The notes: generated by a model not told the origin, from the sequence alone. Positions 26,012-34,411 are shown, numbered from the stretch's first letter. The stretch is DNA of 39,800 bases from an uncultured Clostridia bacterium (GCA_934621505.1 CAKTUU010000020.1:1-39800); one strand, 5' to 3'. Program-made: numbers and translations.

Positions 26012-26782
26012 TTAACGTTTGAATGACCGGTTTCGTTCCAACAATTCCTGCGCCAGCCTGCGATAGCTTTCCGTACCCAGGCTGCGGGGGTCGTACATAT
26101 GAATGGGAACGCCGTGGCTGGGGGCTTCGCCCAGACGCACGTTGCGGGGGATGGCCGTGGCGAAAACCAGGCTTTTGAAGTGTTTTTTCACCGAGTCCAC
26201 CACCTGAATGCTCAGGTTGGTGCGGCCGTCCAGCATGGTCAGCAGCACGCCCTCGATATCCAGGCCCGGGTTCAGGCTGCGCTTGACACGGTTGATGGTG
26301 TTCAGCAGGCTGGACACGCCCTCCAGCGCGTAATACTCGCACTGAATGGGAATCAGCACCCGCTGGGCGGCGGTCAGGGCGTTAATGGTCAGCAGTCCCA
26401 AAGAAGGCGGGCAATCAATAAAAAGAAAGTCATAATTTTGCTCGATGGTTTTCAGCACATGCTTCAGCCGGTATTCCCGCTGCTCCAAATCCGCCAGTTC
26501 CAGCTCCGCGCCTGCCAGCCGAATATCCGCCGGCAGAATTTGCAGCCCGTCCACGCAGCTTTTTTGCAGGCAGGAGGTAACGGCCGCGCGCCCCATCAGC
26601 GCTTCATATACGGAATTGGCGCCCGCCTTGCCGCCAAGGCCGCTAGTGCTGTTGCCCTGGGGGTCCAAATCCACCAGCAGCACCCGCTTGCCCGTTTCCG
26701 CGACGCAGGCGGACAGGTTAATGGCCGTCGTTGTTTTGCCAACGCCGCCCTTTTGATTGGTAATGGCGATTGTCTTGCCCAT
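26012..26782 (-). CDS. parA: ParA/Soj partition ATPase
   Basis: The Walker ATPase partners ParB in chromosome segregation and, in Bacillus, regulates DnaA. It has 256 residues with the deviant Walker A KGGVGKTTT, DLDPQGNSTSG, the Walker B-like FLFIDCPPSLGLL and the ALEGVSSLL segment. It is the first gene after the promoter at 26813-26841; parB follows. Confidence 0.97.
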   Translation of the reverse strand: MGKTIAITNQKGGVGKTTTAINLSACVAETGKRVLLVDLDPQGNSTSGLGGKAGANSVYEALMGRAAVTSCLQKSCVDGLQILPADIRLAGAELELADLEQREYRLKHVLKTIEQNYDFLFIDCPPSLGLLTINALTAAQRVLIPIQCEYYALEGVSSLLNTINRVKRSLNPGLDIEGVLLTMLDGRTNLSIQVVDSVKKHFKSLVFATAIPRNVRLGEAPSHGVPIHMYDPRSLGTESYRRLAQELLERNRSFKR

Positions 26783-26812
26783 TTTCAGCCCTCATTGCCT
26801 TCCGTTTTCTCT

Positions 26813-26841
26813 ATTGTACTTTGTTTCTTTTTAAATGTAAA
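26813..26841 (-). promoter_or_regulatory. Promoter for parA-parB
   Basis: TTTACA (26836-26841) and TACAAT (26813-26818), each one base from consensus, are 17 bases apart on the minus strand, directly after the stop of the upstream vanY gene. Confidence 0.82.
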
Positions 26842-26843
26842 GG

Positions 26844-27734
26844 TCAGAATATGATGGACACCTCGGGATCGCCATCCTCGCCATATTCATCGGTTACATA
26901 GCTTTCCGGGGGCTTGTTCTGCTTCAGGTATTCATACTCCTTCTGCTGGTCCTCATCGCCGCCCCGTTGCACAAAATCATCCACGGCGGCCTGAGCCTCC
27001 TCATAGAAGGCTTCCAGCGTCATTCCCTTGCTCATGATATATGTAGCCATGGTTTTGCCTACATAACGGAAGTGCCAGGGCTCAAACTTGATGCCGGTTT
27101 CCGCTTCGCCGTCCTCGGTAAAACGCAGGATAAAGCCGTACCGAGCGCAGTTTTCCTTCATCCACTGCGCTTCCGGGGTCCATTTGAAATCGCTGTTCAT
27201 GCGCTTGTTTACCCAGGAAGGGTTCAGAATGTCGGCGCACAGGCCGGACTGATGCTCGCTGGTGCCGGGCTTGGCCACATAGCCGTCGTCCACGTCGCCA
27301 TTTCGGTCCAGATAATTGGCGTAAACGGTGGCCTGGGTGCCATAGCTGCGGTATCCGCTTTTCAGCACCAGCACCATGCCGGTTGCCTCTTTGTAGGTGG
27401 CGGTATGCTCCTTGCCGTCGCTGGTGGTATAGGTATACTCCGTCACCTGGGCGGCAGCGTCAAACATTTCCTTCAAGGCGTTTGCGGCGGTTTCCTGCAA
27501 ATAGACGGCAGCCGAGGTAGCCCGCTTGATGCCGGTTACCTTTACCAGCGGATCAGGCTTGTATTTTTCCTCCAGCGTATGCTCAGTATTGACCAGAATG
27601 GCGTATTCCGACTGCACATCCATCAGCGGCACAGCATACGTCCACTCCACATCCGGCCGTGCAGATTCCGCCATAGCGGCGGCGCAGCCCAAACACAGTG
27701 CCAAAGCCAGGATTCCGCAAAGCAACCTTTTCAT
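26844..27734 (-). CDS. Secreted VanY-type D-alanyl-D-alanine carboxypeptidase
   Basis: This 296-residue exported M15 peptidase trims the last D-Ala of wall peptides. It has a cleavable signal peptide (hydrophobic 4-18, cleavage after AMA near residue 22), the SGYRSYGTQ segment, the intact zinc motif GTSEHQSGLCAD (His and Asp) and FEPWHFRYVG with the general base Glu and the third ligand His. The C-terminus is acidic. GAGG stands before the ATG, and the gene starts nine bases after the third vanY homologue. Confidence 0.92.
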   Translation of the reverse strand: MKRLLCGILALALCLGCAAAMAESARPDVEWTYAVPLMDVQSEYAILVNTEHTLEEKYKPDPLVKVTGIKRATSAAVYLQETAANALKEMFDAAAQVTEYTYTTSDGKEHTATYKEATGMVLVLKSGYRSYGTQATVYANYLDRNGDVDDGYVAKPGTSEHQSGLCADILNPSWVNKRMNSDFKWTPEAQWMKENCARYGFILRFTEDGEAETGIKFEPWHFRYVGKTMATYIMSKGMTLEAFYEEAQAAVDDFVQRGGDEDQQKEYEYLKQNKPPESYVTDEYGEDGDPEVSIIF

Positions 27735-27743
27735 GGAAGCACC

Positions 27744-28421
27744 TCATTCGCTCGTAACTTGATGAACCAGGAAGTCGTATAATTGCAGCTTGTAGCCGCT
27801 CATATACGTTTCCATGGGAACGCCGGATTCATAGATGGCCTTGGCGTGATCCTTGCCCACATAACGCACATGCCAGGGCTCATAATTATAGCCGGTAACG
27901 TCCTCGTACCCTTCCATATACCGGACGATAAACCCGAAACGGTAGGCGTTGGCATAAACCCATTTGCCTTCTTCCGTCTTGCCAAAGCCGCTGTTCAGCT
28001 GGGAGCTTTTCTTGCGGGCCAGGTCCATGGCCAGGCTTAGCTGGTGCTCGCTGGCCCCGGGACGGGCCACCAGTTCATCCGCCTTTTCAGCGCTGCCGGT
28101 GCGTGCCTTTTTGCGGGCGTAAATGGCAGACTGCTTGGCGTAGCTGCGGTAGCCGGACACGATCGCCAGGTTGATACCCTCGCTTTTGGCGGCGGCAAAC
28201 ATCTCCTCCAGAGCGGTGGCCGCGTCGTCCCGCATGGTTTGCGACATGCCCGGGCCGTTGACTTTACGGGTTTGCGGCACATACAGCGAACTGATGGTAT
28301 GCTGACGGTTAACCAGGAAAATATTACCGTTGATATTCTGATCCGGAAGCGCCTCATTCATACTTCCGTTTAAAAGCGTGGCAGACACCGCCACAATGGA
28401 GAGCATTTTGCTCAGCAGCAA
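27744..28421 (-). CDS. VanY-type D-alanyl-D-alanine carboxypeptidase
   Basis: This about 225-residue M15 peptidase has SGYRSYAKQ, the zinc motif ASEHQLSLAMD and YEPWHVRYVG, so all ligands and the catalytic Glu are present; the Gly normally after Q-x is Ser. The start is uncertain. TTG at 28421 is 11 bases after AAGGAG and gives a hydrophobic signal-like N-terminus; ATG at 28406 is the alternative. The open frame reaches 28553, but that lies upstream of the -10 element, so the longer form cannot be made from this promoter. The gene is the first of a vanY-vanY pair. Confidence 0.88.
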   Translation of the reverse strand: MLLSKMLSIVAVSATLLNGSMNEALPDQNINGNIFLVNRQHTISSLYVPQTRKVNGPGMSQTMRDDAATALEEMFAAAKSEGINLAIVSGYRSYAKQSAIYARKKARTGSAEKADELVARPGASEHQLSLAMDLARKKSSQLNSGFGKTEEGKWVYANAYRFGFIVRYMEGYEDVTGYNYEPWHVRYVGKDHAKAIYESGVPMETYMSGYKLQLYDFLVHQVTSE

Positions 28422-28524
28422 ACCAAACCACACTCCTTCACTGGCAAATTCACAAGCCTGGGGTGCAAACCAGGACTGCAAGTTGTACCGCGGTCCGTAA
28501 ACGATCGACAGACAGGCTGTTTTT

Positions 28525-28553
28525 ATTGTATCATTTCCGTCATGTTTTCGCAA
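28525..28553 (-). promoter_or_regulatory. Promoter for the vanY-vanY pair
   Basis: TTGCGA (28548-28553) and TACAAT (28525-28530) are 17 bases apart on the minus strand, directly after the hflX stop. The leader is about 95 bases. Confidence 0.65.
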
Positions 28554-28556
28554 CAG

Positions 28557-30320
28557 TTATCTTCCATCATCCAGCAGTTTTGCCCCTTCCCGGCAGGCAA
28601 AATTTACATTTTCTTTATCCAGCCGCATTTGCAGAATCACGCCTTCCTCTCCATGCTGCTGGGAAAGCACGCTGCCCATCCTGTGCAGGCGGCTGACAAG
28701 GCCATACTGGCTGAAGGGCACCAGCAGCCGTACTTCCTGGGTTCCCGCGTCCAGCTTTGCCTCAATGGCTTCCAGCAGCTTATCCACATGCTGGCCGGTA
28801 GCGGCGCTGATGCGCACCGCGCCGGGCATGCGGTCCGGCATGTCGGCAAACAGGTCGCACTTGTTCAATACCTCTATGCGGGGGGCTTCGGTAGCGCCCA
28901 GGCTGTCCAGCACCTCCTCCACCGTCTGGCGGCGGCTTTCCAGCTCCGGGTCGGACCCATCGCACACAATCAGCAGCACATCCGCCAGCCTGGCCTCCTC
29001 CAGCGTGGCGCGGAAGGCCTTGACCAGGTCGTGGGGCAGCTTGCGGATAAAGCCCACCGTGTCCACCAGCAGGGCCTTTCCCCCATGGGGCAACGCGATG
29101 GGACGGCTCACGTTATCCAGCGTGGCGAAAAGCTGATCCATTACATAGACGTTTGAGCCGGTCAAAAGGTTGAACAAAGTGGATTTTCCCGCGTTTGTAT
29201 ACCCCACCAGCGCCACAACGGGCACGCCGTTCTTTTCCCGGCTTTGCCGGCGCAGGTCGCGCTGCCGGTCAATCTGGTCCAGTTCCCGGCGCAAATCGGT
29301 CAGCCGGTCGCGAATCCGGCGGCGGTTCACCTCCAGCTTGCTTTCGCCGGGACCGCGGGTGCCGATGCCGCCCGCCAGACGGCTCAATACCAGACCCTGC
29401 CCCAAGAGGCGCTGACTGCGATATTGCAGCTGGGCCATTTCCACCTGCAATTTGCCCTCGCGGGTGTTGGCCCGGGCGGCGAAAATATCCAGAATCAGCG
29501 CCGTGCGGTCTATCACCTTCACGCGCAGAATTTCTTCCAGATTTTTCTGCATGGCTCCGGTCAGTTCCTCGTCAAAAATGACCAGATCGGCCTGCACGGC
29601 CTGACAGCGCAGGCTCAGTTCCTCCGCCTTGCCCCGGCCGATGCAGTATGCGCTGTCCGGTTTCGGCCGCTTTTGCAAAACCCGCAGCACCGTGACGGCT
29701 CCCGCGGTTTTGGCCAGCTCCTCCAGTTCGTCCAGGGAGGTTTCGCTTTCAATTCCCACCAGCACGGCCCGTTCCCGATCGTTTTGCGGTTCTTCCTTCA
29801 GGTAGGCGGCGTCTGTTTCCGCAATGCGGCTCAGCCATTCCTGCTGGGGCAGCCTGCGGGCGTTCAGAAGCTCGCTGCGAACCACCTGCCCGTCATGGGA
29901 CGAATCCAAAAAGGCGCACTGCGCGCTGGTAGGCCGCCCGTCCGGGCTGACCCCCACGGCGCACATCGCGTCGAACCGCATACTTAACAGTGCGCTGATG
30001 TCCACGTCGCTAAGCTGGCCGTTGCCGTTGGGATGGGTGTGGATGCAGCGAATCATGCTAAGCCTGCGCTCGCTGCGCCGCAGCCGCAGATCCGGCAGGT
30101 CAATATGATCCGCCCGGCCGATAAACACATCCGCAATTTCTCCATAGCGGGTGACGTACACCGCAACCTCACGATTCATAGACGCAGAATAGCCGCAGAG
30201 ACTTTGAAGCAAGTCCTGCGGCAGAAAAGAGTCGGGTTCCAGCTGCATATCGTAGAGCGTTGCCATCTCGTCCAGCACGCTTTTGCGGATTCCCTCAATA
30301 TTGCCGTGAATTTCGGGCAT
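28557..30320 (-). CDS. hflX: HflX GTPase with an N-terminal JAMM-type domain
   Basis: HflX is a GTPase that binds the 50S subunit and splits stalled ribosomes. From about residue 182 the protein is a normal HflX: its own HflX domain (DPEL-type N-region, GGIGTRGPGESKLE near 317), P-loop GYTNAGKST (373-381), DTVGF and NKCD. Before it stand about 180 extra residues with HTHPNGNGQLSDVD, that is H94, H96, S104 and D107 in the JAMM/MPN spacing HxHx7SxxD, and E51 is a candidate catalytic Glu. Long clostridial HflX proteins with this domain exist, but its activity is unknown to me. ATG 30320 has AAAGGAGG. It is the last gene of iscR-nifS-nifU-hflX. Confidence 0.93.
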   Translation of the reverse strand: MPEIHGNIEGIRKSVLDEMATLYDMQLEPDSFLPQDLLQSLCGYSASMNREVAVYVTRYGEIADVFIGRADHIDLPDLRLRRSERRLSMIRCIHTHPNGNGQLSDVDISALLSMRFDAMCAVGVSPDGRPTSAQCAFLDSSHDGQVVRSELLNARRLPQQEWLSRIAETDAAYLKEEPQNDRERAVLVGIESETSLDELEELAKTAGAVTVLRVLQKRPKPDSAYCIGRGKAEELSLRCQAVQADLVIFDEELTGAMQKNLEEILRVKVIDRTALILDIFAARANTREGKLQVEMAQLQYRSQRLLGQGLVLSRLAGGIGTRGPGESKLEVNRRRIRDRLTDLRRELDQIDRQRDLRRQSREKNGVPVVALVGYTNAGKSTLFNLLTGSNVYVMDQLFATLDNVSRPIALPHGGKALLVDTVGFIRKLPHDLVKAFRATLEEARLADVLLIVCDGSDPELESRRQTVEEVLDSLGATEAPRIEVLNKCDLFADMPDRMPGAVRISAATGQHVDKLLEAIEAKLDAGTQEVRLLVPFSQYGLVSRLHRMGSVLSQQHGEEGVILQMRLDKENVNFACREGAKLLDDGR

Positions 30321-30338
30321 AGGCCCTCCTTTCAAGCA

Positions 30339-30713
30339 TCAGTCGCTCAGATGCTTTTTCTTGTAATCATCCACCGCGGCATGAATGGCCTGCTCCGCCA
30401 GCAGGGAGCAGTGCATCTTTACCGGGGGCAGGCCGTCCAGCGCTTCCGCCACGGCCTTGTTGGTCAGTTCCAGCGCCTCGTCCACGGTTTTGCCCTTTAC
30501 CATTTCCGTAGCCATGCTGCTGGTGGCAATGGCGGCGGCGCAGCCGAAGGTCTTAAACTTTACGTCGGTAATCACGTTATCTTCTACCTTAATATCCATT
30601 TTCATAATGTCTCCGCACTTGGCGTTGCCCACGGTGCCGCTGCCAGAGGCGTCCTGGATTTCGCCCACATTGCGGGGATTGGCAAAATGGTCCATCACTT
30701 TTTCGCTGTACAT
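30339..30713 (-). CDS. nifU: NifU/IscU-type Fe-S cluster scaffold
   Basis: This scaffold on which NifS-derived sulfur and iron are assembled has 124 residues. The three conserved Cys are present in GNAKCGD, TFGCAAAIATSS and VKMHCSLLAE, with the Asp after the first Cys. AAGGAGG precedes the ATG. It lies 31 bases after nifS. Confidence 0.96.
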   Translation of the reverse strand: MYSEKVMDHFANPRNVGEIQDASGSGTVGNAKCGDIMKMDIKVEDNVITDVKFKTFGCAAAIATSSMATEMVKGKTVDEALELTNKAVAEALDGLPPVKMHCSLLAEQAIHAAVDDYKKKHLSD

Positions 30714-30744
30714 TTGGAAAAATCCTCCTTACTTTGCAGTGGCG

Positions 30745-31926
30745 TTAAAATTGAAAGCCGTTTTCGGGGCTGAGGGCGCTCATGGCGCGCAGCTTTTGCA
30801 CGATATCCGGCAGCACCTTCAGCACATAATCCACATCCGCCTCGGTGGTTTCGCTTCCCAGAGACAGTCGCAGGCTGCCGTGGGCAATCTCGTGAGGCAG
30901 ACCGATGGCCAGCAGCACATGGGAAGGGTCCAAACTGCCGCTGGTGCAGGCGCTGCCGCTGGAAGCCTGTACGCCCGCCAGGTCCAGCCGCATCAGCAGG
31001 GCCTCGCCCTCCACATAGCGCACGGACACGTTAACGTTGCCCGGCAGACGCTGGGTACGGTGGCCGTTCAGCCGCACATCGGGAATAGCGGACAGGATGC
31101 CGTCAATCAGCTTGTCCCGCAGGGCGGTTAGCCGGGGACCGTACTGGGGCAGCTCCGCCACTGCCAGCTCAATGGCCTTGCCAAGGCCCACAATGCCGGG
31201 TACGTTTTCCGTACCGGCACGCAGCCCCCGCTCTTGAGCGCCGCCGTAAATCAGGTTGCTGATTTTGGTGCCCCGGCGGATATACAGAGCGCCCACGCCC
31301 TTTGGCGCGTGGAATTTGTGGCCGGACAGGCTGAGCATATCCACGTTCAGATCGTTTACATCCAGGGGAATGGCTCCCACCGCCTGCACCGCGTCGGTGT
31401 GGAACAGGATGCCCTTTTCTCTGGCCAGCCGGCCGATTTCCCTAATGGGCTGAATGGTTCCGATTTCATTATTGGCGGTCATGATGGTAATCAGCACCGT
31501 ATCGTCGCAGATGGCGTTCTTTACGTCCTCCACGCTGACCAGTCCGTCCGCGTCCACCGGCAGATAGGTCACCCGGTAGCCCTGCTTTTCCATATAGGCG
31601 CAGCTATGCAGCACCGCGTGGTGCTCAATGGAGCTGGTAATGATATGCTTGCCCTTGCCGTCGGTCACCCTGCCAGCGCAGCGAATGGCCCAGTTATCGC
31701 TTTCGCTGCCGCCGGCGGTAAAATAGATTTCCCGGGGTTCGCAGCCCAGCGCCGCAGCCACCTGCCTGCGGGCGTTTTCCACCGCCCGGCGGGTATCCCG
31801 GCCCGCGCTGTGGATGGAGCTGGGGTTGCCAAAATGCTGGGTAAAATAGGGCAGCATGGCCTCAAGAACCTGGGGACGGGTGGCCGTGGTGGCCGCGTTG
31901 TCCAGATAGATGCTGGGATGATTCAT
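30745..31926 (-). CDS. nifS: Cysteine desulfurase NifS/IscS for Fe-S assembly
   Basis: The 393-residue PLP enzyme supplies sulfur to NifU. It has YLDNAATT, NPSSIHSAGR, TAGGSESDN, the PLP lysine in LSGHKFHAPKG, LRAGTENV and the loop SSGSACTSGS with the active Cys. The ATG at 31926 overlaps the iscR stop by four bases, with GAGGAG upstream; the open frame extends through iscR in another phase without homology. It is closer to group I (IscS-like) enzymes in operon context than its paralogue beside thiI. Confidence 0.96.
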   Translation of the reverse strand: MNHPSIYLDNAATTATRPQVLEAMLPYFTQHFGNPSSIHSAGRDTRRAVENARRQVAAALGCEPREIYFTAGGSESDNWAIRCAGRVTDGKGKHIITSSIEHHAVLHSCAYMEKQGYRVTYLPVDADGLVSVEDVKNAICDDTVLITIMTANNEIGTIQPIREIGRLAREKGILFHTDAVQAVGAIPLDVNDLNVDMLSLSGHKFHAPKGVGALYIRRGTKISNLIYGGAQERGLRAGTENVPGIVGLGKAIELAVAELPQYGPRLTALRDKLIDGILSAIPDVRLNGHRTQRLPGNVNVSVRYVEGEALLMRLDLAGVQASSGSACTSGSLDPSHVLLAIGLPHEIAHGSLRLSLGSETTEADVDYVLKVLPDIVQKLRAMSALSPENGFQF

Positions 31927-32348
31927 GGTTCGTTCTCCTCGCTTTCGCATGGTTGGGTAAACAGATCGCTGAGCCTGATTTTTTCCAGCTCGTGGTTGAT
32001 GGAATCGCTGACGCGCTGCCATACCCAGCGCACCGGGCAGGTATCGCTTTTTTGACAGACATGCTCGTCCGCGGCGCATTCGCTCAGCTCGATGGGGCCT
32101 TCTACCGCGTCGATGATATCCAGCAGGGTAATCGCAGACGCTTCCCTCGCCATCTGGTAGCCCCCCTGTGCGCCGCGCACGGTGCTGACCAGTCCCCCAC
32201 GGCGCAGGTTTCCCAAAATTTGCTCCAAATATTGCTTGGGCACGCCCACGGTTGAAATGTTTTGCAGCGTCTGGAGGCCCTCGCCCTGATGGGCCGCCAG
32301 ATAATACATGGCGTACAATCCGTATTTGCTTCGGGTGGATAGCTTCAT
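31923..32348 (-). CDS. iscR: Rrf2/IscR-family Fe-S-sensing regulator
   Basis: The 141-residue winged-helix regulator begins MKLSTRSKYGLYAMYYLA and has the recognition region VPKQYLEQILGNLRRGGLV with RGAQGGY in the wing. A three-cysteine cluster in ECAADEHVCQKSDTC (spacings 6 and 5) fits a [2Fe-2S] site, though classic IscR spacing is 5 and 5. It heads the nifS-nifU-hflX operon and probably represses it in response to Fe-S supply, using the inverted repeat in its own leader (32367-32385). Confidence 0.93.
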   Translation of the reverse strand: MKLSTRSKYGLYAMYYLAAHQGEGLQTLQNISTVGVPKQYLEQILGNLRRGGLVSTVRGAQGGYQMAREASAITLLDIIDAVEGPIELSECAADEHVCQKSDTCPVRWVWQRVSDSINHELEKIRLSDLFTQPCESEENEP

Positions 32349-32366
32349 AGGGACTCCTTTCAGAAT

Positions 32367-32385
32367 CCCGACTGATTTTATCGGG
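32367..32385 (-). promoter_or_regulatory. Probable IscR operator in the iscR leader
   Basis: CCCGA-9-TCGGG forms an inverted repeat between the -10 element and the iscR ribosome-binding site, where a bound repressor would block transcription. Confidence 0.55.
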
Positions 32386-32396
32386 TTTCCTTTGGC

Positions 32397-32425
32397 AGGA
32401 TACCATGTTTGGCGAAAGCTGTCAA
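32397..32425 (-). promoter_or_regulatory. Promoter for iscR-nifS-nifU-hflX
   Basis: TTGACA (32420-32425) and TATCCT (32397-32402) are 17 bases apart on the minus strand; the -35 is perfect and the -10 has two mismatches. Confidence 0.8.
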
Positions 32426-32471
32426 TCCAAATATGCTATTTTTTCCTGATTTGCATAATGCCATTGCACAT

Positions 32472-32515
32472 AAAAAAACCGCAAGCCGTCCCCAAAAAGC
32501 AGGGACAGCCTGCGG
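32472..32515 (-). terminator. Terminator of the rph-yfcE operon
   Basis: On the minus strand CCGCAGGCTGTCCC pairs with GGGACGGCTTGCGG apart from small mismatches, and seven T follow. Confidence 0.93.
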
Positions 32516-32525
32516 CACAGAAAAC

Positions 32526-33035
32526 CTAGCGAACCGGCGGCTTCCATTGGACAAGTTTGGGCAAAACACGCCCGTCATCCTCCACATCAATCTGCGCGTA
32601 GGCAACGCAACCGGGTATGACGTTGCAAACCGCACCGGGATTGACCAAATACAGCCCGCCGTCCTGCCGGATATCCGCCCGGTGGGTGTGGCCGTACAGG
32701 GCTACCTGGGCCATGCGCTCACAGGCGGCGTATCCAAGGCGGTCCAAGCTGTACTTTACCTGCCGGGTATGGCCATGGCAGGCGTAAAACAGCACCCGTC
32801 CCACAGCAAACACCTTTTCCTGGGGTTCTGTGCTGCTCCAGTCGTTATTGCCCGCCACAGCGATGCAGCGAACGTCCTTCAGCTCCAGCCATGGAACCAG
32901 CGGTTCAAAATCCGATATACCATCGCCCAAAAACACTGCTGTGTGAACGGGTCCATCCGCCAGAGCCTGCTCATAGGCCCGGCGCAAGGCCGCCGCGCAG
33001 CCATGAGAATCGGAGGTAACAATCACCCGCTTCAC
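32526..33035 (-). CDS. YfcE/MJ0936-type metallophosphodiesterase
   Basis: This 169-residue calcineurin-like phosphoesterase has a full set of metal ligands: SDSHG at the start, LGDG, AGNND, CHGH and GHTH. The family hydrolyses artificial phosphodiesters; its natural substrate is not settled. It starts three bases after the rph-rdgB stop, and the B. subtilis counterpart (YsnB) sits in the same place after rph-ysnA, so the association is old and may relate to nucleotide or RNA turnover. Confidence 0.93.
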   Translation of the reverse strand: MKRVIVTSDSHGCAAALRRAYEQALADGPVHTAVFLGDGISDFEPLVPWLELKDVRCIAVAGNNDWSSTEPQEKVFAVGRVLFYACHGHTRQVKYSLDRLGYAACERMAQVALYGHTHRADIRQDGGLYLVNPGAVCNVIPGCVAYAQIDVEDDGRVLPKLVQWKPPVR

Positions 33036-33038
33036 GGC

Positions 33039-34352
33039 TTACAGCACCTCGTCCAGCAGTCTGCGCATTTCCTTTGCGGCCACGGCCCGATGGCTGACGG
33101 CGTTCTTTTCGCCTTCCGTCATTTCGCCAAAGCTCTTGCCGGTCTGGTACTGGAACAGGGGATCGTAGCCAAAGCCGCCCTGTCCGCTGCGCTGGGTAAG
33201 CAGCGTACCCGGGCACTCTCCCCGCACCACCCGGGTTTTTTCGCCGGGCAGCGCCAGGGCCATGGCGCACACAAAGCGGCAGGCGCGGTTTTCCACCCCC
33301 TGCATGTTGCGCAGCAGCAGGTCGTTATTGGCCTGGTCGTCGCCGTGTTCGCCAGCATAACGGGCGCTGTATACGCCGGGCGCGCCGCCCAGCGCGTCCA
33401 CGCTCAGGCCGCTGTCATCCGCCAGAGCGGGCAGGCCGGTGGCATGGGACACCGCTTCCGCCTTAATCACGGCGTTTTTCTCAAAGGTATCGCCGTCTTC
33501 CACAATATCGCCGGTAAAGCCCGCGTCCTTCATGGAAACCAGCTCCACCGCGCCGCCCAGCATCTGGGACAGTTCCTTCAGCTTATGGGCGTTGCCGGTG
33601 GCTGCCGCAATGCGCATCCTGGGCAGCAGGTGATCGCCGCAGCCCTGCAATGCCTTGCGCTGGCACCGCATCAGGCTGCGCACACCGGCGCGGCCCATAT
33701 CCAGCAGGCTGTTTAATTCCAGATTGGTAAAGGCCCGCCCCTCGCCGGTGCCCTGCAATTCAATAAATTCGCCCCGGTGATTCATCACCAGGTTCATATC
33801 GGTCTGGGCACGGCTGTCCTCCGCATAGCACAGGTCCAGCAGCGGCGTATCCTCCACCAAACCGGCGCTGATGGCCGCCACCTGAGCCACGATGGGGTTT
33901 TCCGCAAGCAGGCCGTCCTTCATCAGCTTGTCCACAGCCATTACCAGCGCCACAAACGCGCCGGTGATGGACGCGGTGCGGGTGCCGCCGTCCGCCTGCA
34001 ACACGTCGCAGTCCAGGGTAATGGTGCGTTCCCCCAGCTTTTGCATATCCACCGCCTGACGCAGGCTGCGGCCGATCAGCCGCTGAATTTCCACGCTGCG
34101 GCCATCTTTTTTGATGCCGTCCCGGGCCTTGCGGCGGCCTGTGGACGCGGGCAGCATGGCGTATTCCGCCGTTACCCAGCCCCGGCCCTGGTCCCGCAGG
34201 AAGGGGGGCACGTTTTCCTCCACGCTGGCGGTGCAGATTACCCGGGTTTTACCGGTGGAAATCAGGCAGCTGCCAGCGGCGGTTTCCACAAAGCCGGGCT
34301 GAATGGTACAGGGACGGGGCTGACCAGAGGCACGAAGATCAATGCGCTGCAT
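33039..34352 (-). CDS. rph-rdgB: Fused ribonuclease PH and RdgB (XTP/dITP diphosphatase)
   Basis: The 437-residue protein joins two complete enzymes in frame. Residues 1-245 are RNase PH, which trims tRNA 3' ends by phosphorolysis (CTASVEENVPPFLR, GWVTAEYAMLP, LDCDVLQADGGTRTASITGAF, GTGEGRAF). From residue 246 it is RdgB, which removes ITP/XTP from the nucleotide pool (ATGNAHKLKEL, ADDSGLSVDALGGAPGVYSARYAG, GGFGYDPLF and SHRAVA). There is no obvious linker. ATG 34352 has AAGGAG. B. subtilis has the same genes apart (rph, ysnA). Confidence 0.96.
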   Translation of the reverse strand: MQRIDLRASGQPRPCTIQPGFVETAAGSCLISTGKTRVICTASVEENVPPFLRDQGRGWVTAEYAMLPASTGRRKARDGIKKDGRSVEIQRLIGRSLRQAVDMQKLGERTITLDCDVLQADGGTRTASITGAFVALVMAVDKLMKDGLLAENPIVAQVAAISAGLVEDTPLLDLCYAEDSRAQTDMNLVMNHRGEFIELQGTGEGRAFTNLELNSLLDMGRAGVRSLMRCQRKALQGCGDHLLPRMRIAAATGNAHKLKELSQMLGGAVELVSMKDAGFTGDIVEDGDTFEKNAVIKAEAVSHATGLPALADDSGLSVDALGGAPGVYSARYAGEHGDDQANNDLLLRNMQGVENRACRFVCAMALALPGEKTRVVRGECPGTLLTQRSGQGGFGYDPLFQYQTGKSFGEMTEGEKNAVSHRAVAAKEMRRLLDEVL

Positions 34353-34384
34353 GTTGCTAAAGCTCCTTATAACAAACAAAAATA

Positions 34385-34407
34385 GGCGCGGAAAAATCTT
34401 CCGCGCC
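34385..34407 (-). terminator. Terminator of gerM, overlapping the rph transcription start
   Basis: On the minus strand GGCGCGGAA pairs with TTCCGCGCC around five bases and a T-rich tract follows. The expected rph start (about 34405) falls inside the first arm. Confidence 0.82.
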
Positions 34408-34411
34408 CTGT

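Noticed and set aside
23915..26842. parS site near parA-parB
   Set aside because: No match to TGTTTCACGTGAAACA, nor a close relative, was found by eye in this region.
34353..34379. Longer N-terminus for rph-rdgB
   Set aside because: The extra nine residues precede the ribosome-binding site and lack homology.
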